Source: CAMPJM01 sp964440915
Lineage (GTDB): Bacteria; Bacteroidota; Bacteroidia; Cytophagales; Cyclobacteriaceae
NCBI GenBank assembly: GCA_964440915.1
Contig: CAYTTV010000048.1
Location: 1-24,643, forward strand
Direction of reading: 5' to 3'
DNA length: 24,643 bases
In this document: piece by piece, positions 1 to 7,502 of the stretch
How positions within the stretch are numbered: position 1 is the stretch's first letter
Layout: each line of letters begins with the position of its first letter
Translations under genes and position numbers: made by a program
The notes under the pieces: model-generated
What the model saw: the letters and a program-made list of their open reading frames with translations, nothing else
Database searches by the model: none
What the model was told of the DNA's origin: nothing

Positions 1-394
1 CACTTTCAGGTGCACTTTCAAACATTTTAAGCACCCTGTTGCAAGTACCGATGGCGTTGAAACCCCAGTCCCAGGAATTGCGCATGAGTTCATGGGATGG
101 TGTCCAAGTTTGGAAATGCATATCCCTCCACTTTCCACCATCGAACCAGTCCCCGCCACGAGTTGGCACAATCACCTCATCGGTAGCAGTCTCCTGCATG
201 TCAAAATAGTTGTTGTCAAAAAACTTTTGAGCAGCCACATAAATGGGGCCGGTAAGGGCAGCATATTGCTCCGGGGTTGTCGGGAAATTCTCATCTGTAT
301 ATACACTATACACTTCCTCGTCGAGGTCTGTGCAAGAAGGCACAGCAAACAAGACCAGGCAACCGATTAATATATTTCTTAATTTTATTAACAT
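1..394 (-). CDS. SusD/RagB-like outer-membrane lipoprotein, N-terminal part (cut by window edge)
   Basis: The first 131 codons of a SusD-like glycan-binding lipoprotein; the gene runs off the left edge. The start is the ATG at 392-394, preceded by AAAAGGAT, a rare Shine-Dalgarno-like sequence in this window. The protein begins with a short lipoprotein signal ending in VPSC (Cys21), then TDLDEEVYS, the usual SusD N-terminus, followed by helical text with aromatic-rich stretches (GGDWFDGGKWRDMHFQTW) and NSWDWGFNAIGTCNRVL, which matches the first TPR-like helices of the family. SusD proteins sit on the outer face of the outer membrane and act as a lid on the partner SusC. It begins 20 bases after the stop of the SusC gene at 415-3387, so the two form one operon. 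Family assignment is firm. The substrate cannot be told from this part. Confidence 0.88.
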   Translation of the reverse strand, partial: MLIKLRNILIGCLVLFAVPSCTDLDEEVYSVYTDENFPTTPEQYAALTGPIYVAAQKFFDNNYFDMQETATDEVIVPTRGGDWFDGGKWRDMHFQTWTPSHELMRNSWDWGFNAIGTCNRVLKMFESAPES

Positions 395-414
395 ATCCTT
401 TTAAATTTTTATGA

Positions 415-3387
415 TTAAAAACTTAGATTAACACCAATGAGGAACGAACGTGTCTTAGGATAGTAGTTCCTATTGTCCAAACCTGGAGCAAGCCCTTCTA
501 AAGAAACTTCTGGATCTACACCGGTATATTTAGTGATAGTGAACAGATTAGTTCCTGTCACATATATTCTAGCGCTTTTGATATACTGGTTATCGCCAAG
601 GTTGAAGTTATAACCTAAAGTAGCATTGTCCAGACGTAGGAAAGAGCCATCTTCTAACCAACGGTTAGAGTTCACCGGTGCTTCGAAAATCCCATCTTCT
701 ACCGCTTCTTTAGACACATTGGTTACTGAAGCCTGGTTCAAGCGCGAAAGGTCTGCCCTCGTCGCATTATAAATTTTATTGCCATATACTCCCCTTATAA
801 AGAAGCTCAAATCAAAGGCTTTATAGGTAAAAGTATTGTTCCAACCATAAGTAAACTTAGGAAGCGCATGTCCAATGACCCTGAAATCATCAGGGGTATT
901 TAATTGGTCCGCAGTTACCAACTCCCCATTTTTCGTTTCATAAATGGTCTGCTGGTTTACAGCATCATAGCCTACATATTTAGGGGCGAAGAATGTACCA
1001 AGTGGTTGACCTGGAATAATAATACTTACCGTTTGCCCTGTCCAACCATCCAGCCCTGGGCTACCTTCCAGTCTTCGGCTTACGCTCAAGTTCTCGATAT
1101 TACTGGAAAGAGACCCAATCTCGTTTTTATTGGCAGCAAAATTCACAGCGGTATTCCAGCCAATTGGGCCTTCCAACATATCGGCTCCTATCATAATCTC
1201 CACCCCTCTGTTGGTCATAGAAGCACCATTGGCCAATAAACGGTTGAATTGATAAGGAGGGGTTGGTACATTGTATTCATACAAAAGATCGTTGGTCTCT
1301 TTGTTATAAACATCAATCGATCCGTTAATTCTTCCTTGTAGTAAAGCAAAATCAACCCCTGCATTTATCATGGTGGTGGTCTCCCACTTCAGGTCCGGGT
1401 TGGGGTTTTGTACTACAGAGAAGCTGTTAACAAACTCTCCATTATACAAAAACTGGTCTCCTTGTGGGCCATATAAAGTAAGGGACCTGTATGGTGGGAT
1501 GTTCTGGTTACCCGAAACTCCAAATCCAGCCCTTAGCTTCAAATCGCTAAAGGTATTTTGGCCTTGCATAAAATCTTCATCCGAAATTCTCCATGCCGCA
1601 GAAACAGCCGGGAACATTGCCCAGCGATTGTTAACTCCGAATTTTGATGATCCGTCCGTTCTCAAGGTGGCGCTTAAAATATACTTGCCTTCAAAGCTGT
1701 AATTCACCCTACCGAAAAAAGACACCAAAGTAGATTCCTCTTTGCGTGGATAATCCTGAAAATGAAAGGTACTTCCTCCTTCACCATTGCCGGCACCTAA
1801 GTTGTTGCCTCCTAGATCGTCAGAAGAAAACGTGTTGTTCCTAGCCCGCACTCCATCATTTCTCATGGTATTTTGGTAGGAGTAACCTGCCAAAAGCTTC
1901 AAATCATGGCGATCATTAAAAATGGTTGAGTAGTTCAGAATAGATTCAAAGATCTTTTCTGTATGCATCAATTTCTCACGCTCGGCATATCCCAATCCCA
2001 AAGCACGGGCATCAAAGCTATTGCGGCTTATATAATAGTTCTTATCATAGTTTTCTCTTTGGAAAGACCCGCTCATATCTAGTACCAAACCTGGCAAAAT
2101 ATCAATGCCCACCTTTGCCATTCCTAACGTCAAATTGGTCTGGCGATGCTCATCCATTTGATTGAGCAAGGCGACGGGATTACTATAATTCACCCGGCCA
2201 GGTACTTGGAAATATCCTCCATAAGGCTCGTAGGTAGGGTTGTCGCTCATAATGGGAGAAACAGGCAAGTATCTGGCAGCTCCATTGAAGATACCATAAT
2301 CCACATGATCGGAATTGATCATACTGTTTACCAAAGACAAGCCTAAGCGTAAACGGCCATCAAAAGCTTCCTGATCTACCCCTACTCTGGCAATCACTCG
2401 CTCCAGCGCATTTCTCTTCACAATCCCTTCATTCTTGAAATAATTGACAGAAGCATTGTATTTGGTAAACTCGCTTCCGCCTGCATAGGACAAGGTATGG
2501 TTATGGGAAATACCCGTGCGGTACAGTTCATCCTGCCAATCTGTGTCATGACCATCTTCACTTGGTGCTACAGTTTGTCCATGATCGGTTAAGAACTGCC
2601 TATACTCAGAGGCATTCAATACGTCTATTCTATTAGACACATTTTCTATAGCAGCATATCCACTGTAAGAAAGCACTGGAGTTCCGGCCTTACCACGCTT
2701 GGTAGTGACCATGATAACACCGTTTGCTGCCCTAGAACCGTAAATGGCGGTAGAGGATGCATCCTTCAACACATCTATAGACTCGATATCATCGGGTGCG
2801 ACAAGATCGATGGATGCTCCAGGAACACCGTCTATTACATAAAAGGGTGCCGAACTAGCGGTAAGTGAAGATGGCCCTCTCAACTGAATCGTGGGCCTTG
2901 CAGTTGGGTCCCCGCTGCTTTGGTTGATGGTAAGTCCTGGCACTTTTCCTACCAAAAGCTGGTCTGGAGATCCTACCACTCCTCTGTTGAATTCAGCAGG
3001 ACTTACGGTAGAAATCGCCCCAGTTACATCTTGTCTCCTTTGGGAACCATATCCTATTACCACGATTTCGCCCAATTGGGTGATATCAGGATAGAGGCTT
3101 ATGTTAAAACTGGTCTGATTTCCCACTTCAACCCTTGTTCTATCGTACCCTACAAAGGAAAAAATCAGTGCAGCGTTTTCATTTACATTAATGGAGAAAC
3201 TCCCTTCAATGTCTGTAACCGTACCTCTTGTCGTACCTTCTACAAGTACTGTTACCCCAGGCAGAGAGGCTCCGTCTGTTGCGTCAGTGACCGTGCCTGT
3301 AACTACCCTCTCCTGCCCCCATGCAGTAGTGCCCATGAGCACACTTAATAATAGGGTTAGAAAATTGCGTTTGTAATGTTGCTTCAT
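415..3387 (-). CDS. SusC/RagA-family TonB-dependent outer-membrane transporter
   Basis: A complete 990-residue TonB-dependent transporter, a normal length for SusC proteins. It has a signal peptide (about residues 1-24, ending TTAWG before QERVV) and a carboxypeptidase-like regulatory domain (about 27-104, with GTVTDATDGASLPGVTVLVE). A TonB-box-like stretch, DITQLGEIVVIGYGSQRR, leads into the plug domain (about 117-235), which carries PFYVIDGVPG and the SusC signature AIYGSRAANGVIMVTTKRG. The rest is a beta-barrel closing on RSFLIGVNLSF, with a terminal Phe typical of outer-membrane insertion. It imports an oligomer too large for porins, using TonB/ExbBD energy, together with the SusD that starts 20 bases downstream. 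No Shine-Dalgarno precedes the ATG; the leader is A-rich in the mRNA (AAACAAACAAC twice). The substrate is unknown: no enzyme of this locus lies in the window. Confidence 0.95.
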   Translation of the reverse strand: MKQHYKRNFLTLLLSVLMGTTAWGQERVVTGTVTDATDGASLPGVTVLVEGTTRGTVTDIEGSFSINVNENAALIFSFVGYDRTRVEVGNQTSFNISLYPDITQLGEIVVIGYGSQRRQDVTGAISTVSPAEFNRGVVGSPDQLLVGKVPGLTINQSSGDPTARPTIQLRGPSSLTASSAPFYVIDGVPGASIDLVAPDDIESIDVLKDASSTAIYGSRAANGVIMVTTKRGKAGTPVLSYSGYAAIENVSNRIDVLNASEYRQFLTDHGQTVAPSEDGHDTDWQDELYRTGISHNHTLSYAGGSEFTKYNASVNYFKNEGIVKRNALERVIARVGVDQEAFDGRLRLGLSLVNSMINSDHVDYGIFNGAARYLPVSPIMSDNPTYEPYGGYFQVPGRVNYSNPVALLNQMDEHRQTNLTLGMAKVGIDILPGLVLDMSGSFQRENYDKNYYISRNSFDARALGLGYAEREKLMHTEKIFESILNYSTIFNDRHDLKLLAGYSYQNTMRNDGVRARNNTFSSDDLGGNNLGAGNGEGGSTFHFQDYPRKEESTLVSFFGRVNYSFEGKYILSATLRTDGSSKFGVNNRWAMFPAVSAAWRISDEDFMQGQNTFSDLKLRAGFGVSGNQNIPPYRSLTLYGPQGDQFLYNGEFVNSFSVVQNPNPDLKWETTTMINAGVDFALLQGRINGSIDVYNKETNDLLYEYNVPTPPYQFNRLLANGASMTNRGVEIMIGADMLEGPIGWNTAVNFAANKNEIGSLSSNIENLSVSRRLEGSPGLDGWTGQTVSIIIPGQPLGTFFAPKYVGYDAVNQQTIYETKNGELVTADQLNTPDDFRVIGHALPKFTYGWNNTFTYKAFDLSFFIRGVYGNKIYNATRADLSRLNQASVTNVSKEAVEDGIFEAPVNSNRWLEDGSFLRLDNATLGYNFNLGDNQYIKSARIYVTGTNLFTITKYTGVDPEVSLEGLAPGLDNRNYYPKTRSFLIGVNLSF

Positions 3388-3510
3388 ATGAGTTGTTTGT
3401 TTAGTTAATTGAACGTTGTTGTTTGTTTGAAGAAAAATGAAATTCGGGTTGCAATCGTTTGAATTTGGGGAAATAATAAAGGTTCTACAACAAAGGAGTA
3501 GTTACATTAA

Positions 3511-3521
3511 GTTAACAGAAG
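3511..3521. promoter_or_regulatory. single GTTAACAGAAG site upstream of susC
   Basis: One unit matching GTTAACAAAAG at 10 of 11 positions, about 125 bases before the SusC start. It is preceded directly by GTTACATTAA, a poorer relative of the same unit. It may be a weak extra site for the factor proposed to bind the paired repeats further upstream. With one unit, chance is a real alternative in A+T-rich DNA. Confidence 0.3.
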
Positions 3522-3587
3522 CTTTTAGTTTCTCGTAAGGAGGCTTATTTAACTATGTATTTAGATGTGTTCTTCTCTATAGCGTTC

Positions 3588-3679
3588 TTATAGCGCTAGG
3601 GCCAAAAAATTCAAATTTAAAGACGGCCCAATCAGGGCTTGGCTGGTACTTTTTACTATTAAAAAACAAAGCGCTATAA
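3588..3679. repeat. 92-bp element with 10-bp perfect terminal inverted repeats (MITE-like or structured)
   Basis: TTATAGCGCT at 3588-3597 is the exact reverse complement of AGCGCTATAA at 3670-3679. Inside are further complementary pieces: GGGCC at about 3599 with GGCCC at about 3625, and GCCCAATCAGGGC, itself a small hairpin. The pattern suits a miniature inverted-repeat element or a folded intergenic repeat. No flanking target-site duplication is obvious, and only one copy is in the window, so mobility is inference. Confidence 0.4.
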
Positions 3680-3854
3680 TGCCAAAAACCATCGTGTAAT
3701 CTATATATCAACACGTTGCGCAGATCAATCATAGCAAAAGGAGAGTAGTCTTTGAAAAAAGAATTGTCGGATAAATTATTCACATTAAGTGTGATTCATT
3801 TAAAAGAAAGAACGTTTAGCAAGGCGCACTGCCTTTCATTCTTGAGTTTTGATA

Positions 3855-3876
3855 GTTAACAAAAGGTTAACAAAAG
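3855..3876. promoter_or_regulatory. tandem pair of GTTAACAAAAG (candidate operator)
   Basis: Two exact, adjacent copies of the 11-base unit GTTAACAAAAG. The 11-base period puts both on about the same face of the helix. The pair (first 21 bases) occurs identically at 21015-21035 upstream of the amylase operon, and in inverted, one-mismatch form at 3950-3966. Here it lies about 470 bases before the SusC start. Binding by a carbohydrate-responsive regulator is inferred; no regulator gene is in the window. Confidence 0.45.
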
Positions 3877-3949
3877 TTTTTAATTGCTTATGAATAAAGT
3901 AAAAAAACAGGGCATTGAAAAGAGAGGCATTATTAGAAGGAAAATCGAA

Positions 3950-3966
3950 TTAACCATTTGTTAACC
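3950..3966. promoter_or_regulatory. inverted copy of the GTTAACAAAAG pair
   Basis: Read on the minus strand this is GGTTAACAAATGGTTAA. It matches the paired repeat at 3855-3876 with one substitution in the spacer, and lies in the opposite orientation 75 bases away. Two oppositely facing tandem sites would suit looping or a two-site operator, though GTTAAC is itself palindromic. Confidence 0.4.
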
Positions 3967-4067
3967 TTGAAATAAATAATAAAAGTAAGGCAACTGACAA
4001 CAATTGCGGATAAAACAATCAAGTCAACGCCAAAACGAGTTAAAGCGATTGGGTAAGCGCAAGTGGA

Positions 4068-4445
4068 TTATTGGGTGTCTTTTTTCTCTATTTTTTCACC
4101 ATGCAGGACGTTTTCCTCAGCATCATAGTGTTCTTCTACCTCATCCAATACTGATTTATCCCAAAGCTTAGCCCCTTTAAAATAAGCTACCCTGCAAATA
4201 AGCTGAGCGCCTACAGGGGAGGTTAGCAATAGAAAAAGCACAATGGCCAAGGCCTTAGTGGCCACGGGAAGATCGCCAAAGTATAGCACTGTGCTCAATA
4301 ACACAAACCCAACGCCTAAAGTCGACGCTTTAACCGTAACGGAAAGCCTCAGATAAAAATCAGGCATCCTTATAATGCCCACAGAGGCGACCAAAATAAA
4401 GAAAGCCCCAACACCACTGAATATCATTATCAAAACGTCAATCAT
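4068..4445 (-). CDS. mrpG: Na+/H+ antiporter subunit MrpG
   Basis: The last gene of the Mrp operon, 125 residues, overlapping mrpF by 8 bases. Three hydrophobic segments cover residues 1-90 (IFSGVGAFFILVASVGIIRMPDFYLRL, then SVTVKASTLGVGFVLLSTVLYF, then an ALAIVLFLLLTSPVGAQLICRVAY segment). The RMPDFYLRL and TSPVGAQ pieces are hallmarks of MnhG/MrpG/PhaG. The C-terminal 35 residues form a charged cytoplasmic tail (EEVEEHYDAEENVLHGEKIEKKDTQ). MrpG is a small inner-membrane subunit needed for assembly and activity of the hetero-oligomeric Na+/H+ antiporter. Position, size and motifs all agree. Confidence 0.93.
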   Translation of the reverse strand: MIDVLIMIFSGVGAFFILVASVGIIRMPDFYLRLSVTVKASTLGVGFVLLSTVLYFGDLPVATKALAIVLFLLLTSPVGAQLICRVAYFKGAKLWDKSVLDEVEEHYDAEENVLHGEKIEKKDTQ

Positions 4446-4716
4446 TGTTCTCCTTTTGTTTAATGTAATATGAATAGGCTACAGTGCCCAAAAAGGCGAT
4501 AAGGGCTACAATCATGGCTACATCGAGGAATGTTGCATTGTCGCTGATAATACTGAAAGCAGTAATGGAGGCTATGCCAATAGAAATCAATAGCTCAAGT
4601 GCCACGACCCTATCTTCTGCATAAGGGCCTTTGATGAACCTATAAAACACCAGAAGTGTAGCCAGGCCTAAAGTTGGCATTACAAAATAATATAAAAAAG
4701 CATATAAACTTATCAT
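4438..4716 (-). CDS. mrpF: Na+/H+ antiporter subunit MrpF
   Basis: A 92-residue membrane protein with three hydrophobic segments, the normal size for MnhF/MrpF. The family pieces YRFIKGPYAEDRVVALELL and FLDVAMIVALIAFLGTVAYSYYI are plain; the Asp in FLDVA and the RVVALE stretch are conserved in the subunit. Its ATG overlaps the mrpE stop (ATGA) and its own end overlaps mrpG by 8 bases, so translation is probably coupled across E, F and G. It is a structural subunit of the inner-membrane Mrp antiporter. MrpF homologues are also linked to bile-salt or cholate efflux in some bacteria, but nothing here points to that role. Confidence 0.93.
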   Translation of the reverse strand: MISLYAFLYYFVMPTLGLATLLVFYRFIKGPYAEDRVVALELLISIGIASITAFSIISDNATFLDVAMIVALIAFLGTVAYSYYIKQKENND

Positions 4717-5189
4717 CGCAGTATTTCTAATATTCGACGCTCCAATCCATTTTTTACTTTCTCAACAAACTGGTCCCTGTCTTTTAGGTACATAACATGG
4801 ACGAAGATCGCTTTCCGATCGTCACTTACTGCCACTATTAGGGTTCCAGGCGTTAAGGAAATGCAGTTCGCCAACATGGTGATTTCAAGGTCTGTTTCGG
4901 CAGAAAGCGGCAACTTCACAATCCCTGGTTTCATAAAGAACTTTGGTGTTATTACATCAAAAGCCACCTCTAGGTTCGCTTTCAACATTTCATATATGAA
5001 GAAAAAGACGAAACTGATGATTTTGCCAAATCGGCGGAAATAGGCAAGGCTATGATCTTTTATAGCAATCCCTCTTAAAATCAAAAAGCTTAGAAGGAAG
5101 CCGAAAGCATAATTGCCAAGCTCGTAATTGCCCGTAAGCGCAACCCAAACAAAAGTAAGCAAGAGATTTACTATAAACTGTTTTAACAT
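4713..5189 (-). CDS. mrpE: Na+/H+ antiporter subunit MrpE
   Basis: 158 residues, the usual MnhE/MrpE length. Hydrophobic segments near the N-terminus (FIVNLLLTFVWVALTGNY, YAFGFLLSFLILRGIA) and one around 55-75 are followed by a soluble tail. The diagnostic stretch is MLANCISLTPGTLIVAVSDDRKAIFVHVMYLKD (ISLTPGTL core) at about 105-137. The gene starts 5 bases after the mrpD stop and its TGA overlaps the mrpF ATG. MrpE is required for full assembly of the Mrp complex in the inner membrane. Confidence 0.93.
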   Translation of the reverse strand: MLKQFIVNLLLTFVWVALTGNYELGNYAFGFLLSFLILRGIAIKDHSLAYFRRFGKIISFVFFFIYEMLKANLEVAFDVITPKFFMKPGIVKLPLSAETDLEITMLANCISLTPGTLIVAVSDDRKAIFVHVMYLKDRDQFVEKVKNGLERRILEILR

Positions 5190-5194
5190 AATAC

Positions 5195-6727
5195 CTACTT
5201 TATCATGAGTACATCATTACCTAAAACCGCCTTCACATAAGGGGCCGTATCGATCATTTGGGACGCAATATGCTTAGAAACCAACATGATATGCTCGGCT
5301 CCAAATCCAATATACAAAGAAACCAACGTTAAAAGCACTACAGGAAAGACCAACATAAATTTGCTATAGGGCCTCAAGATCGTGAACCCGTCTATATATT
5401 CTTCCTCATCCTTGAGTAGTGGAGGAGAAGGTTTCCAAAACGCTTCGCCCCACATTTTCGCAATCACATATAAAGTTACAAAGCTGGCAATAATCATGGC
5501 TAGAATCAGCCAATACTCTGCTTGCAGAAAACCCTCTTGGAAAAGGTTTATTTTAGCCCAAAAGCCTGACAAAGGAGGGATACCCACTAGCGAAAAGAAA
5601 ACAATGGCCATAAGAATGGACAGCTTCGGATAAGCTGTGTACAAACCACCAAGCTTGTGCATTTGCATGGTTCCCTTTATTCGGTAGATAATCCCACTCA
5701 CCAAAAACAGGTTTGTCTTCACCACAATATCATGGAAAAGATAAAATAAGGCTCCTGCTAAAGCCACTTCAGTAAACAACCCCAGACCAGCTACCATAAA
5801 TCCTATATGACAAACGATCAGATATGAAAACATTCTACGCATGTCAGTCTTCACAATAGCACCTAAAGCACCTGTGATGAGGGTGGCTATGGCGACATAG
5901 GTAAATGCCGTCATAGTAAAGTTATCTGGGATAAATATAAGTGTGAAAATTCTTAACAAAGCATAAATGCCCACCTTGGTCAATAGCCCTCCAAAAATGG
6001 CCGCAATGGCAGAAGGCGGTGTATGATAAGATGAGGGAAGCCAATAGTACAATGGAAAGACCGCTGACTTAATACCAAAACCGACGAAAAATAATAGACC
6101 GGTCACATTCACCAACCCTTGATTTTCTATTTCGGTCATTTTTAATGACAAATCTGCCATGTTCAAGCTTCCTGTGAGCCCATACAGAATCGCGATGGCG
6201 GTCAAAAACACAACAGAAGCCAGCATATTCATGGCGACGTACTTTATAGCACTTTCCATCTGGCGCTTTCGCCCTCCTAAAGTCAGCAACACAAATGAGG
6301 AAATAATGACAACTTCAAACCATACATACAAATTAAAAATATCGCCCGTCAGGAAAGCGCCATTCAACCCCATAAACAAGAAATGAAAAATCGGGAAAAA
6401 GCCATATTTTAATCTGGATTTGTTGACCCCTTTCAAGGAGTATATGCATACTGCTATAGCAGATATGGAAGAGAACAGCACCATACTGGTGCTAAAGACA
6501 TCTGCAACGAAAGTGATCCCGAAAGGAGCAGGCCAGTTGCCCGACTGCATGGTAAGGATACCGTTGCTCCATACCTCAGCAAACAAGAGAGCACTGACAA
6601 TCAGAATAGCAATATTGGCTATTATGGTAATGATTTGTTGTATGAAAACCTTTTGCCATAAAGCCAAAAGCACAATAGCGGTAGCCATATGCATCAACAA
6701 AGGCAGGATAATGAAATTATTCGTCAT
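5195..6727 (-). CDS. mrpD: Na+/H+ antiporter subunit MrpD (NuoM/N-like)
   Basis: A 510-residue polytopic membrane protein of the proton-translocating NuoL/M/N and MrpA/D family. The residues that carry the proton path are present: Glu138 in NLYVWFEVV, Lys220 in VGFGIKSAVFPLYYWLP and Lys251 in FGGLLTKVGIYAL. The loop YYWLPSSYHTPPSAIAA is typical of the family. The length fits MrpD (about 490-510). Its ATG overlaps the mrpC TGA by 4 bases and mrpE follows 5 bases after its stop. MrpD is one of the two large antiporter-like subunits that couple Na+ extrusion to proton uptake at the cytoplasmic membrane. Confidence 0.95.
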   Translation of the reverse strand: MTNNFIILPLLMHMATAIVLLALWQKVFIQQIITIIANIAILIVSALLFAEVWSNGILTMQSGNWPAPFGITFVADVFSTSMVLFSSISAIAVCIYSLKGVNKSRLKYGFFPIFHFLFMGLNGAFLTGDIFNLYVWFEVVIISSFVLLTLGGRKRQMESAIKYVAMNMLASVVFLTAIAILYGLTGSLNMADLSLKMTEIENQGLVNVTGLLFFVGFGIKSAVFPLYYWLPSSYHTPPSAIAAIFGGLLTKVGIYALLRIFTLIFIPDNFTMTAFTYVAIATLITGALGAIVKTDMRRMFSYLIVCHIGFMVAGLGLFTEVALAGALFYLFHDIVVKTNLFLVSGIIYRIKGTMQMHKLGGLYTAYPKLSILMAIVFFSLVGIPPLSGFWAKINLFQEGFLQAEYWLILAMIIASFVTLYVIAKMWGEAFWKPSPPLLKDEEEYIDGFTILRPYSKFMLVFPVVLLTLVSLYIGFGAEHIMLVSKHIASQMIDTAPYVKAVLGNDVLMIK

Positions 6728-7077
6728 ATATCTAGCTCGTAAGTATTTAGGTCGTCCAGATTATCTGATCCGGTAGATAAATAAACCCTTTTCAATAAAA
6801 TGATAGCAAATGATTGCAACCCAAAACTGATTACTATTGCGGTCAAGATTAAGGACTGAGGAATTGGGTCAGCATAAATTTCTGTAAAGATAGAAGCATC
6901 AGCGGGTATTACTGGTGGTTCTCCTTTCGTCAAGTCTCCCAATAAAAAAATCAGCAGATTGGCACCGTTTCCTAACAAAAGCAGGCCAATGAGCAATTTA
7001 ACCATACTCCGCCTGAACATGAGGTATATCCCTGATCCATATAGTGTCCCAATCAATAAAACTATCAACAATTCCAT
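6724..7077 (-). CDS. mrpC: Na+/H+ antiporter subunit MrpC (NuoK-like)
   Basis: 117 residues with three membrane segments, homologous to NuoK. Family signs are GTLYGSGIYLMFRRSMVKLLIGLLLLGNGANLLIFLLG and the third helix DPIPQSLILTAIVISFGLQSFAIILL, the PQ(S/A)LxLTAIVI piece being nearly invariant in MrpC. It starts 9 bases after the mrpB stop, and its stop overlaps the mrpD start. MrpC bridges the two large antiporter modules in known Mrp structures. The assignment is firm. Confidence 0.94.
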   Translation of the reverse strand: MELLIVLLIGTLYGSGIYLMFRRSMVKLLIGLLLLGNGANLLIFLLGDLTKGEPPVIPADASIFTEIYADPIPQSLILTAIVISFGLQSFAIILLKRVYLSTGSDNLDDLNTYELDI

Positions 7078-7086
7078 AGGCCGCCT

Positions 7087-7497
7087 TTATATATTTTCAT
7101 AAATCGTGAATAATATGGTGAGGGTAACGCCAATCACCACCAGGTAAACTCCTATATCAAAAAATAGGGCTGTACCGACATATCCCAGAATAGGAATAGG
7201 TTGCTCCAGCCATAATCCTGTCATAAAGGGCTCGCCAATAAACAAGGGTGCAACACCACTGATCAAAGCAATACCCAACCCGAGAGGAATCAAATAAAAT
7301 GGAGGGAATTTTAAAAGTTCTTTGGTTTTATCCAGTCCATTGGCTAATGAATGCAATATAAATGCTATCGCAGCAATCAGGCCTCCCACAAAACCGCCAC
7401 CCGGCTCATAATGTCCTCGCAACAGAATGAATATGGAAAACAAAAGCAATATGGGCAACAAATAATTGGCCGCTGTTCTTAATAAAATAATTCTCAT
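7087..7497 (-). CDS. mrpB: Na+/H+ antiporter subunit MrpB
   Basis: 136 residues with four membrane segments. The MnhB signature GHYEPGGGFVGGLIAAIAF lies at about 28-46, followed by FIGEPFMTGLW and a last helix, FFDIGVYLVVIGVTLTILF. mrpB is a separate gene here, 5 bases after mrpA, as in group-1 seven-gene Mrp operons of Bacillus type rather than the fused MrpAB of group 2. The Bacillus-like arrangement agrees with all seven genes being separate. Confidence 0.94.
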   Translation of the reverse strand: MRIILLRTAANYLLPILLLFSIFILLRGHYEPGGGFVGGLIAAIAFILHSLANGLDKTKELLKFPPFYLIPLGLGIALISGVAPLFIGEPFMTGLWLEQPIPILGYVGTALFFDIGVYLVVIGVTLTILFTIYENI

Positions 7498-7502
7498 AAT
7501 AT

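Larger units (their letters stand above)
3388..4067. other. gene-free region upstream of the first susCD pair
   Basis: About 680 bases between the end of the Mrp operon and the first SusC gene. It holds two tandem GTTAACAAAAG-type repeat pairs, one single copy, and a 92-bp element with inverted ends, all listed separately. A TAAATTTG box on the minus strand (3612-3619) fits the TAnnTTTG shape but lies inside the 92-bp element and has no matching -33 box, so the susC promoter is not placed. The 68-codon minus-strand frame at 3577-3783 has no family resemblance or start signal and is not called. I see no clear terminator for the Mrp operon. Confidence 0.6.

Noticed and set aside
3392..3428. Two copies of GTTGTTTGTTT, 26 bases apart, just before the first susC ATG
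   Set aside because: Most simply an A-rich mRNA leader that helps initiation in a phylum with few Shine-Dalgarno sequences; low complexity makes the repeat weak evidence of anything more.
3577..3783. 68-codon minus-strand frame upstream of the first susC
   Set aside because: It runs through the 92-bp inverted-repeat element, has no start signal or recognisable domain, and its composition is that of A+T-rich intergenic DNA.
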